From NCBI GenBank assembly GCA_013396525.1, contig VWYX01000660.1, positions 307,560 through 371,559 on the forward strand: DNA of 64,000 bases, read 5' to 3'. Below the pieces are notes generated by a model. That model was given only the letters and a program-made list of their open reading frames with translations, did no database searches and was not told the DNA's origin. Each line of letters starts with the position of its first letter. Position 1 is the first letter of the stretch. This document shows positions 12,601-24,600 of the stretch, piece after piece. The position numbers and the translations under genes are program-made. Source of the DNA: Chaetorhynchus papuensis (Eukaryota; Chordata; Aves; Passeriformes; Rhipiduridae).

Positions 12601-15600
12601 GGTTGGTGTTTGCACAGTTTGTGCTAAAGTTTGTCACAAGGATCATGAGATTTCTTACGCCAAGTACGGATCCTTCTTCTGTGACTGTGGAGCCAAGGAG
12701 GATGGCAGCTGCCTGGTAAATTCTTTATGTCTTTGGATTTTCAAGTCCTTTGCAATTTTCTGTTCTGCAGTAAATTATGTCAGGATTTGAGTTCACAGGA
12801 GTCCTAAGACTTGAAGGCTTTGACTTTATAATGAACCCTCGGAATTTACGACTCGCCTGAAAATTAATTTTTTTGCACCAAATAAGAGCATTGGCAAATC
12901 TGTGTCCTAGTGACTCCTGGGATTCCAGCTGCCTTTACAGAATTTGCTGCACAGCAAAGAACACCTTTTCCCATGTTTTCCCCTAGCAGCAAACGAAATA
13001 ATTATATCTTAAATATGGAAATCTTTTAATTCTTGAGTGGAGAGTCGCGTGCAGGATGTTATTTCTTTAGAACTGTGCTCTAATTGCTGCTCTTACAGTC
13101 TGTATTCACTTCATCAGTAGCCAGGTTGAGTCTGGTTTGGGTTTTTAGCATCGCTGTCATTCCCAGGCGCTGGTGAAGAGAACTCCCAGCAGTGGCATGA
13201 GCTCTACCATGAAGGAGTCGGCCTTCCAGAGCGAGCCCCGCGTGCCCGAGAGCGTCATCCGCCACGCGAGCACGTCCCCTGCCGAGAAGGCCAAGGTCAC
13301 CATCAGCGAGGGCAAGGGCCCCGACGAGGAGAAGCCCAAGAAGAGCAGCCTGTGCAGAAACGTGGAGGGCTGTCGAGAGGAGCTGCAGTCCCAGGTATGA
13401 CTGTCAGCTGCTAAACAGAGACGGGTTATGATGAGGATCTTGGGCAGGCTGGGTTGGTTATCGGCTGAGTTGTTTGATTTTTACGATGAGGATCTTGGGC
13501 AGGCTGCGTTGGTTATCGGCTGAGTTGTTTGATTTTTACGATGAGGATCTTGGGCAGGCTGCGTTGGTTATCGGCTGAGTTGTTTGATTGTTACGATGAG
13601 AGGGGTCATAAAGGGGTGTCAGGCTTTAAAAAGCAGCTGATGTCAGGCTTTAAAAAGCAGCTGATGTGCAGCTCCCATCAGGAGCAGCTCGTTCCTCATT
13701 TGCCTGATCTGTTTGTTTCTTGTAGGCCAACTTCTCCTTTGCCCCTTTGGTGCTGGAGATGCTGAATTTCCTGATGGATGCCATCCAGGTCAACTTCCAG
13801 CAAGCTTCAGCCATGGGGAGCAGCAGCCGTGCCCAGCAGGCTCTCAACGAGCTCCACACGTTGGACAAATCAGTAGAAATGACGGATCAGTTGATGGTAG
13901 GGAACAAAAGAAATTAACAGAGTGCGGATGGGGGGAGCGGCTTTTAAACAGGGCCATTCCAGTGACACCCTTTGGATGCTTTCCCCGCTCAGGTCCCGAC
14001 CCTCGGCTCGCAGGAAGGCGCCTTTGAGAACGTGCGCATGAACTACAGCGGGGACCAGGGCCAGACCATCCGGCAGCTGATCAGCGCGCACGTGCTGCGC
14101 CGCGTGGCCATGTGCGTGCTGTCCTCGCCCCACGGCCGCCGCCAGCACCTGGCTGTGAGCCACGAGAAGGGCAAGGTGAGCCCCCTGCATGGAACCTGGG
14201 CTCCTGAGGGAAGGGGAGCAGTGCTGGGCTCCTGAGGGAAGTGGAACAGGGCTGGAGCCCTGGGCTCCTAAGGGAAATGGAACAGTGCTGCAGATGCTGG
14301 GCTCCTGAGGGAAGGGGAGCAGTGCTGGGCTCCTGAGGGAAGGGGAACAGGGCTGGGGCTGCTGGGCTCCTAAGGGAAATGGAACAGTGCTGGGCTCCTG
14401 AGGGAAGGGGAGCAGTGCTGGGGCTGCTGGGCTCCTAAGGGAAATGGAACAGTGCTGGGCTGCTGAGAGAAGGGGAACAGTGCTGGGCTGCTGGGTTCCC
14501 GAGGAAAGTGGAACAGTGCTGGATCCCTGGGTTCCCACGGGAAATGGAACAGTGCTGTGCAACAGGCAGGGCCATGGTTTGTTCTGCCCGTCCTGAGATC
14601 TGGTGTGAAGCATTGTGCAGCTTAGGGGAACCTCTCATAGGAAAAGCTCTTCAGGGAAAAGAACTCCTGCAGCAGGAATAGCAAGCACAACTCATTGCCA
14701 TCACCCACCTCACTGCAGCCACCTGACAGGAGGTGGGAGTCAGGTGGGGGTCCATGACTCAGTGAAAGGACGGGGCAAAATGGCCTTAAGGTGTGCCAAG
14801 GGAGGTTCAAATTAGTCACTATAAACACAGATTTGACTGCAAGAGGGATCAGGCATTGGAGTAAGTTGCCCAGAGAGGTGGTAGAGTCACCAACTCTGGA
14901 GGTGTTCAAGAGGTGTCTGGACATGATGCCTGGGGATGTGGTTTAGGGGTGATCATGGTGGTGCTGGGGTGGTGGTTGGACTCAGTGATCTCGTGGATCT
15001 CTTCCAGCCTTGATGATTCTGTGGTTCTGATTCTGTAACTGGGATCTGGAATTGAAATGCCTTATTCCCTCAGTTACAAAGTCAGATAACTGAGTTTATT
15101 CTGTGGTTCTGCTTCTGTTACTGTGGGATCTGGAGTTGAAATGCCTGGCTCCCCTCAGTTACAAAGTCAGATAACTGAGTTTATTCTGTGGTTCTGATTC
15201 TGTAACTGTGGGATCTGGAGTTGAGATGCCTTATTCCCTCAATTAAAATGTCAGATAGCTGGTTTTATTCTGTGGTTCTGATTCTGTAACTCTGGGATCT
15301 GGAGTTGAAATGCCTTATTCCCTCAGTTAAAAAGTCAGATAACTGAGTTCATTCTGTGGTTCTGATTCTGTAACTGGGATCTGGACTCCCCTGCCTGACT
15401 CCCCTCAGTCACAAAGTCAGATAACCGAGTTCATTCTGTGGTGCAGATCACAGTGCTCCAGCTCTCAGCCCTGCTGAAACAAGCCGACTCCAGCAAAAGA
15501 AAACTGACCCTCACCCGCCTGGCATCCGCTCCTGTTCCCTTCACTGTGCTGAGCCTGACTGGGAATCCCTGCAAGGAGGACTACCTGGCTGTGTGTGGGC

Positions 15601-18600
15601 TCAAAGTAAGTGCCTGCCAAACCCTTTTCCAGGGAGCTGCAAACATCAGCTCAAAGCCAGCTGTGTTTGTTTCCTCCGAGGAGTTAGCACGGGGCTGCCT
15701 CCAAAGTCCTGTCACTAATTTAGCTCCCGATTCACTTTCCTGCTAGATAGATGAGGTAAAAGAAGCAGGACCTGTATGAACAACATAATTAATGAGGCAG
15801 TGTCTTGAAACAGTATTTCTTAGTGTATTTAGGCTGATTTTGTTTTAAGACAAGTGCCAAGGTTTAGTCATGTCAAACTGAGTGTGTTATAACTAGTCTG
15901 TAACTATTGGTGTTCTTTGGCAAGGACTCCTTTTCTTTGTATTCTCCCCAATTCAGATTCAGCTTTCCCAGTGCAGAATCTCCAGATGTGTTATTTAGCT
16001 GAGAAAAAGCTGCACTCTCTGTGGGGTTTTTTTGTTTTTTTCTTTTCAAACCTTCATGTCATTATCTTTAATGTAGGAAATTTAGATTTAGATTCTCCGA
16101 ATCATTATTTGCCCTAAGAGAAATGCTGACTTTTAACTCCATTCTTGACTTCAAATGTTTATAAACACTTTGTTCTTATATTTAACCAATTTTCTTCATT
16201 ACTCCAGGATTGCCACGTGTTAACGTTCAGCAGCTCTGGATCAGTCTCTGATCATTTGGTGCTTCATCCCCAACTGGCCACTGGGAATTTCATCATCAAA
16301 GCTGTGTGGCTGCCAGGATCTCAAACAGAGCTGGCCATTGTCACTGCAGACTTTGTGAAGGTATAGCTGATCATGAGCTATTGATGATCTTCTGTCAGAC
16401 ATCAGAGTCTGGATCCTCGTGGAGTTGCATGTGGGAGAATGTGATATTATTCTTAGAAATATAAATTTGGGTTGTTTGGGCTGTTCTTACTGGGAAAAGC
16501 AAAACCAAAGAACTCAAAGAGCAAAACTCCAAACTGTAACATCTCACAGGGATTCCCTCATCTCAGCTCTTGTCTGTTTGCACTGTTTTGTGTTGTAGCA
16601 GTTAATTATTCCCTTGATAATCGTTGTAGTTAATTATTTCCTTGGTTCTTCCCACAGATTTATGATCTCTCAGTAGATGCCTTGAGTCCAACTTTCTACT
16701 TCCTCCTGCCGAGTTCCAAAATCAGGGATGTCACTTTCCTGTTCAACGAGGAGGGGAAGAACATCATAGTGATCATGTCCTCTGCTGGGTACATCTACAC
16801 ACAGCTCATGGAGGAGGCCAGCAGTGCCCAGCACGGGCCCTTCTATGTCACCAATGTGCTTGAAGTCAATCACGAGGACCTGAAGGTGCTGGTGACTTCC
16901 CTTTCTCTCTTTTTTTGCATCTTTCATTTGAAAGCAGAAGTTTCCTTCTTTTTTTTCCTCCATCTCCTTTTAAGCCCCCTGATCTAGATCAAGGAGCTTT
17001 CTCCTTCCTCTAAAGAGAGAAATATCCTCACAGTAAAAGGAGGTGGGGGTGAAAATTAAACCCCTTGATCCTTTCATGTAGAAAATGGAGCGTGTTTTCT
17101 GTGGCTGGCTCTGAAGTCGTGCCCAGCAGGATTTCTCAGCAGGGAGATGGCTTCAGAGCAGTGCTGCTCTCGGAGCAAGGCACTCCAAAGGTGCAGGAGC
17201 AGAAGGGATAAATCACCATTGCTGGGGCTGGAGAGCTGGAGTGAACCTTTGTTTCTAGTCTTGGGGGTGACCTTTAAAATCTCTCCAGTGTTTTTACCCC
17301 AGCCTGCTTCAAAACAGGAATAGATGGGAAGGAGGCCCTCAGGAAGGTGTTTTATGAGCTGGGAGTACAGGGAATGCTCCATGTGAGACTGTCACACTGC
17401 ACTGAGCTCACAGCTGCGGGAGCTCAGGGTGTTACCTACAGCCTCTGGGTGTGCAGGCTCAGCATCCCCTTCCAGAGCCTTTGAAGTGTCTGATGGATGA
17501 GTTCACCCAGGAGTTCAGCTTAGAAAATTGTCATTTAGGGCTCTGTTCTCTCACTGCTGGGGAGGAGGGGCGGCTTTGGGAATAATTCCATCAGAAATGT
17601 AAAAGCCTGACAGTGTGTTTGGGGATATTTGTGTTTGTGTTAAATGTTGGCATTTCTCTGGATCCCCCAGGACAGCAATGGCCAGGTGGCAGGAGGGGGG
17701 GTGTCAGTCTATTACTCCCACGTGCTGCAGATGTTGTTCTTCAGCTACTGCCAAGGCAAATCCTTCGCAGCCACCATCAGCCGGGCCAGCCTGGAAGTGC
17801 AGCGGCTCTTCCCAATTAACATCAAGAGGTGAGGATCCCTGGGGAGACTCCCTGCATTTGTATTTCTGTTCATTATTAATAAATATTGCTTATTATTAAA
17901 CATCCCCACTCTGAATGGCCAAACCTCGTGGTGGAAATTCCCTGTTGGCTGATGATTTCTTGCTGCTTTTCATGGTCCTTCTGTCCCAATGGCCTTGGAT
18001 GATCCTTGTGGGTCTCTTCCAGCTCAGGAATTCCATGATATCCCAGTTGCAGGGTGATTAGAAACCAAAGCTGTCTGTTTCAGCAGTAGGCCACGCCTGC
18101 ATTTTGTCTTCCCAGCAGGATTTCAGAGCAGAAAGGTGCCTGCAGAGCAGTGGAGCTGCACAGAGGGAGCTGGGAGCTGCTCCTGGGGCAGCCACTGGGA
18201 TTATCGGCCCTCGCCGAGGCGGCCGTGCAGGAAGCCTTTGTTTCCTGTGGACACCACTGCTGCAGTGCCCCTTGTGCATTGTGTGTGTTAAGGCTGATTT
18301 TCAGACTCCCTTGGGGAAACCAGTCTCGTACTCTAGGAATGTGGCAAGGAAAAACCAGTTCTATTGTGTTTCTGATCCACGGGGCTGGGCACGCAGGCCA
18401 CAGACTCTTCGCTAGCCTGACAAAAAGCCACTGTCACTGGTGGGCTCTGAAGGAGAGTCAAATTCCAAGAGCTCCTGAGCTCCAGAACAGTTTGGCTTAG
18501 TCTTTTTGCAGCTCTGTTTTCACTTTTTCCAGTCACACGTATTCTCCTGCATTGACTTTTGCTTATTGCTGCTGGGTGTGTTGAAACCTGGAACTGTTCA

Positions 18601-21600
18601 TCTGTTCAGATCAAAAGATTGCTGAAAGCCATTTATAAATTACCTCCTTGATTTGGGGCATAAAATGCAGCACTGAGAAAGTTTTTCCTTGAGCTTGTGG
18701 AGAGGGATCGGGGCTGTGAACTGGGATGCTCGTGCCTTCTGTCCTCTGGTGACTGCGTGAGGTTTCTCACCTGTAAACCAGACACTGTTCATGGATGCAG
18801 TGCTTGAATCCCTGCTCAGGACGAAGCTTTAACTGATTTGAACACGATGAAATTTGCTTGTGCTGCTCTTTAAATGAATGTCATTGTGCTTATGTGCTTT
18901 GTCTCTTGCAGTTCCAATGGTGGCAGCAAGACTTCTCCAGCCCTGTGTCAGTGGTCCGAGGTGATGAACCACCCTGGCCTGGTGTGCTGTGTCCAGCAAA
19001 CCACGGGTGTCCCACTGGTGGTGATGGTGAAGCCGGACACCTTCCTCATCCAGGAGATAAAGACCTTGCCAGCCAAAGCAAAGGTTAGTCAGAATTCCCT
19101 GTATTTTTGACCCTTAAAATTTGGTTTCTTGTTGTTTTATCAACCAGATCTCCAGTCTTGGCAGCTTTTCTAATGCAACGAATTTGTTCCTCCAAGCAAG
19201 AGTTGCCAAGTCCTTGCCTTGCCTTGCAGATCCAGGACATGGTGGCCATCCGTCACACGGCCTGCAACGAGCAGCAGAGGACCACCATGATCCTGCTGTG
19301 TGAGGATGGCAGCCTGAGGATCTACATGGCCAACGTGGAGAACACGTCCTACTGGCTCCAGCCCTCCCTGCAGCCCAGCAGTGTCATCAGCATCATGAAA
19401 CCCGTCCGCAAGCGCAAGGCAGCCGCCATCAGTAAGGGCTCCTCACGTGACCTTTGTAACTAATGGAGATGTAAAGACTGATCAGCATCATCTAAATACT
19501 TTAAACATTCACCTCTGACAATTCCCTAAGCGCTGGCTAAGTGGGTAGAATGTTTTCATAGATGTCTATAGAAATATGTAGAGATGTTTCCAAAGGAGGC
19601 GAGTTGTTTCTGCAGGGTTTTTGCCACAACTTTGCCTGTTTGGAATGTCTTTTGTCATAACCACCTCTTTCCCCTTCTAGCAACTCGCACATCCAGCCAG
19701 GTGAACTTCCCCATTGACTTCTTTGAGCACAACCAGCAGCTCACAGACGTGGAGTTCGGAGGCAATGACCTGCTGCAGGTGTACAATGCCCAGCAGATAA
19801 AGCACCGCCTCAATTCCACGGGCATGTACGTGGCCAACACAAAGGTAAGTGAGGCCATCTGGGGACTCCTTCAGTAAGTGGGGCCATCTGGGGACTCCTT
19901 CAGTAAGTGGGGCCATCTGGGGACTCTTTTGGGCTTCTGGGTGGCTTTATTGTTCGTGTTGATACCATGCCTGGCCTTGAGGAGTCTGCTTTGTTCAAAT
20001 GACCCCGCACAAATACCGTAATTCAGTAAACAGCGGAGGCACCTCTGCACAGACTCCTTGGCTTCAGAGGGGGTTTTTGAGCTGTGATTTGTTCTCTGCA
20101 GCCTGGGGGTTTCACCATCGAGGTGACCAACAACAACAGCACGATGGTGATGACGGGCATGCGCATCCAGATCGGCACCCAGGCCATCGAGAGAGCTCCC
20201 TCCTACCTGGAGATCTTCGGCCGCACCATGCAGCTCAACATGACCCGAGCCCGCTGGTTCGACTTCCCCTTCACCCGGGAGGAGGCCTTGCAGGCTGACA
20301 AGAAACTCACCATCTTCAGTAAGGCTTTGTGCACTGCTTGGTCTGACCCACTGATGGATTTGTTTGGGTGGGATGAAGCTGCTTCACCTCACAGCAGGGA
20401 GTTTCCATGATCTGTTTGTTTACCCTGACTGCAAAACCAGCCTGAGGGGGGAACCCTGAACGTTTAATAACTTTATTTATGGCCCAGTTTCTTGCTGCAG
20501 TGAGTGAATGGTCAGTAGTTCAGCTCAGTGATCTTGTGCTGAGGTAAGAGGAGGAGAATGGCCTTGCAAAGGAGATGGCACTGTCAGTGGCTGTGTATTA
20601 ATGACAGTGTGACTGCTGTCCTGGCCCTGTGAAATGAAGCTGGTTTGTATCCAACAGCAACAGTTTTCTCAGTTTTTAAGAAATTTCTCTCATCTCTACA
20701 GTTGGGGCTTCTGTGGATCCTGCTGGAGTCACCATGATGGATTCCATAAAAATTTATGGCAAAACCAAAGAGCAGTTTGGCTGGCCTGACGAGCCCCCCG
20801 AGGACTTCCCGTCTGCTTCCGTGAGCAACGTTTGTCCCCCAAACCTCAACCAAGGGAATGGCACCGGGGACACGGAGTCAGCTGCCCCTGCTGCTGCCAG
20901 TGGGACTGTCCTGGAGAGGTATTTCCACAGTCTTGCCTCTATTTCTCCTTGCAAAGGGGTTGTTGTGGCGGGCGCTTGGGCGCACTTGTGTGCTTTTCCT
21001 GAGTGGGAGAACTGGAGGGAATTAGTGAGTTGTTCTGAGTGCCTTACAAAGCACCAACAACAGTGATTATCTTGGTAGGAGGGTTTGTGGTGGCTCTTGG
21101 TTGATCTGGTGCAGTAGATGGGTAGATCTGTGTGCATGCTTGTGCTGCCTAGTTCATGTTTCAGCAGTCTCGAGGAGCTCAGAGCAATTTCTGCTGCCTT
21201 GGTACATTCTCTCGTTTCAAGCTGGTCCTTTTTCATTATCTAGAGCTCACAAAGGTCAGGCCTCTCTGAAGTTAAGCTCAGTTTTGAGGAGGGCTTTGTG
21301 TGTGAACCTGCTTTAGGCTCTGTAGCCCACGTGCCTCAGGCTGAACTGTTGTGCTGGGGAAAGTGTTTGGTTTTCCCCCATATCCCTGCTGAGAGCCAAA
21401 CCCCAAGGGTGACCTGGACATACATTTAGTTCATAAATAGAACTTGTGTTCTTTCTTCTATCCATGCTGTGTTTTCCTTTGAGCTCATACAGTCTGTCTC
21501 ATAAGGGTTGTAGAAAGCAGCAAGGACAGGGGAGAAACAGCTCAAAGAGGAGCTGGTACTGCTGAAAAATGAGCATTTTAAAGGATGCATACACTGCTCA

Positions 21601-24600
21601 GCTGTGAGGAAGTGGTGGTTAAGTTTGTCTGACTGAAAATTCTCAGGTAAAGGGTCAGGGCTTGAAGTGTCAGTTAGGCCCAGTTGAGGGACCTGTTCAG
21701 CCATCCTTTAATATTTTGACTAATAGTGCATGGGATTTTTTCCTGTGTTTATTTTCCCTTTCCTTCCTTCCCTCCTCTGCTGTGACATCCCCACAAGATG
21801 TCCCTCTCGGCACAGACATGCTCTCTGGTTTTCCAGAGCAGTGGGATTATATTATAAAAATTCAGATTAAAAAAACTATTCTTCCTATTTGGTGTTACCT
21901 TCTAAAGGGCCTCTGGAGTAGGAACAGCTAATGGCAGGCAGGAGGCAGCTTTTCTATCCAAGTTTGGTGTCTGCACTCAAATTTAAGCCTGTGTGGTGCT
22001 TTAAGTGGTGCTTTAAGTGGTGCTTGGCTTCTCTGTGTGAGGTGACCTGGCTCCTCTCTGTCTTTGTTTTGCTCCAGACCTGTGTGTGCTGCTCAGGTAG
22101 AAAGACCCTGCTTAGACTGACGCTGCCCCGGCTTCCTGATTTCCCCATTTAATTTGCCTTTTGCTTAGAATGTGTTCTAGGGAGTTTTTCTGTGAGCTTT
22201 ACACATTTTTATTTTTTTTTCCTTTTTCTTTGCTCCCCCAAAGTTCTGACACTGAGTCCCTAACCACCCTGGACCGGTTAGTATGGCATCCTTTTCTCTG
22301 CACGAATGAGTGTGTGTCAGAGAGACAGAACACATGGTGTGGCTTTTGGTGACTGGGGTTTTTTTGTTTACCAAGTGACATTTGCTTCTTTACATTCTGG
22401 TCATTGCATGGCAGATGGTTTAGCAAATGTAAAGATGAGGTGGTTTGCAGATTTTTGCTGTACACAGCGTAACTGTTGCTTGTTTGACAGACTCCTCTCT
22501 GCTTTGTTCCTTCCTTGCGCCTTCTTATCCCACCTGTAGTCCCTCCAAGCTTTATGAGGGTGGCTGTGGGGAGGGGGATGTTATTTATCACCACCAGACC
22601 AGACAATTGTTCCTTCTGCCTCATATCCAATCCTACAGTGTTATTTCTCCCCTTAATGCTCTCTCTTCCCTGCTTTTTCCTGTATCTTCCTGCTCCTTCT
22701 GGTGTGTCAGGTGGCATTTCAGGTAGTTCTACCTGGGGGCATGGAGTGCTGCTCCAGGGACTTTGCTGCCACTTGGAAATCAGGTCTCCCCTGGGGAGGA
22801 GTGTTTTCCCAGCCTGCCTTCCCGCTGTCCAGACCTTGAACCTCAGCATCCCTCCTCGCTTGGGGTCACACCCAGTGCTCTGAGTTAATTTCCCTCTGGA
22901 ATATTTTGTGCTGAAACTCCAAATTGGAAAGAGCAACCTGTGTGAAAATAGCAAGCGAGTAGAACGTTGCTCCCTAGCAAAGTCGGTTCCGCTTTTTCCC
23001 ATGTGTCATAGCCAGCCTTGATCTGCAGTCATCTGTACGTCTGGGGGCCATGGTGAATTGGGACTGTCAAGACAATCCAAGTTATCCCTGCTGCAGGCTG
23101 CGTAAGGAAATGTTTTATCCTCTTTGGGAGAGAAAAGCCCCTGTCTTTCAGCTGTGGATTATTAAAGCAGTCCTAAGTTTGTCTGTGAGCGTGAGCCAGG
23201 TTTAACTCTGGTCTGTAACACAATGAAATGATATGCATGGTGCCTGTGGCAGGTTTTATCATGCTTTGATTTTGTACTTGGCATTCGTTAGCTGTCTCTG
23301 AGCTACTCATGACTGTAGCCCGCATAAAGCAAAGTGCTAAGGAGAGAGAAGGGTTGCTGTACTCAAGCCTGCTTTCCTCTCTCCCTCCAGGCTAGTAGTG
23401 AGTTCTTTAGAAGCGCTGGAAAGCTGCTTTGCTGTGGGACCAGTCAACGAGAAGGCAAGTAACTTTCTGAATACATTCCTGAGCTTTGGAGCTGGGGGAG
23501 GAGGGGTGAGCTCAGCACTACCTCCTGCAGCCCCGGGGGCCTGATAGGAGCAGAGCTGCATCCCTTTTGCTCAGAGCACTGATCTGAAAGTTGCCTTAGC
23601 CAAAAGCATTTGAAACTAGTTTAGAATGACAATTGGCATTTGCATTTAGCGCTGGTGGGTTTGTTGTGCTGAGGAGTGACCTCGTTTACAGAAACAGCAG
23701 GGTAGGAGCCCATAAATCTCAAAAGGACTTTTCTTCTGTAGACTTGTGAAATGTTCCCTAAATGTCAAATAGTAAATCGGGGGAGGCTATCAAAAGGGTA
23801 TTGAGGGGAGGGAGCTGCAGGTACACTGAGTGATGGTGAATATACTGAATAGTGGGGTTTGTCTGTTCTTAGGAGAAGAATAAGATTGCAGCTCAGGAAC
23901 TGGCTACTGTGCTGCTGTCCATGCCAGCCCCCTCCAGCGTGCAGCAGCAGACCAAGAGCCTCCTGGCCAGCTTGCACACCAGCCGTTCAGCCTACCACAA
24001 CCACAAGGTACTGCCCAGGGCACGGGGATCTGGGGGCTCCTGGAACCTGCCAGCTCATGGCTGAGGTGCAGCACAGCCCTAGAGAGCCCTTCCTCCACAC
24101 AGCACAAACCTCCTGCCTCATCTCCCTTTAGCTCCTGCTGCCTGCCGTGCTGGCTTTTGTGTTTCACCAGAGTTGTGTGACCCAGTGACCTTTTAGGATG
24201 AGTTGTCCTTCCTTAGATGACAAGAGCCGGATTTCCCCGGGATCTGTCCCGTGGTTGTGCTTCAGCTGCTTTCTCGTGCTGCAGTCAGTTGTTTTTCTTT
24301 GCCTGTGTTATCTTTCACTCTACAGGATCAAGCACTGCTAAGCAAAGCCATTCAGTATTTGACTTCCTCAAGCAAAGAAGGAAAGGACCTTGATCCCGAG
24401 GTGTTCCAGAGGCTGGTCATCACTGCTCGATCCATTGCTATTATGAGACCCAACAATCTGGTTCACTACACAGAATCAAAGCTGCCACAGCTGGAAACAG
24501 GTAGATAAGTCTGTAATTTTCTCTAAGTTTGTGTTGTCATAATTGAAGCTGTGCTGGGGTGTCGGGTTCGGAGTGACAGGGACTGTATTTGACACGTTTG

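Noticed and set aside
13870..14613. 247-codon open frame on the - strand
   Set aside because: Antisense of exon w25 and of the GC-rich minisatellite.
22199..23002. 267-codon open frame on the - strand in intron w34
   Set aside because: No recognisable domain or family. Composition is that of intron, and it overlaps the candidate microexon on the other strand.
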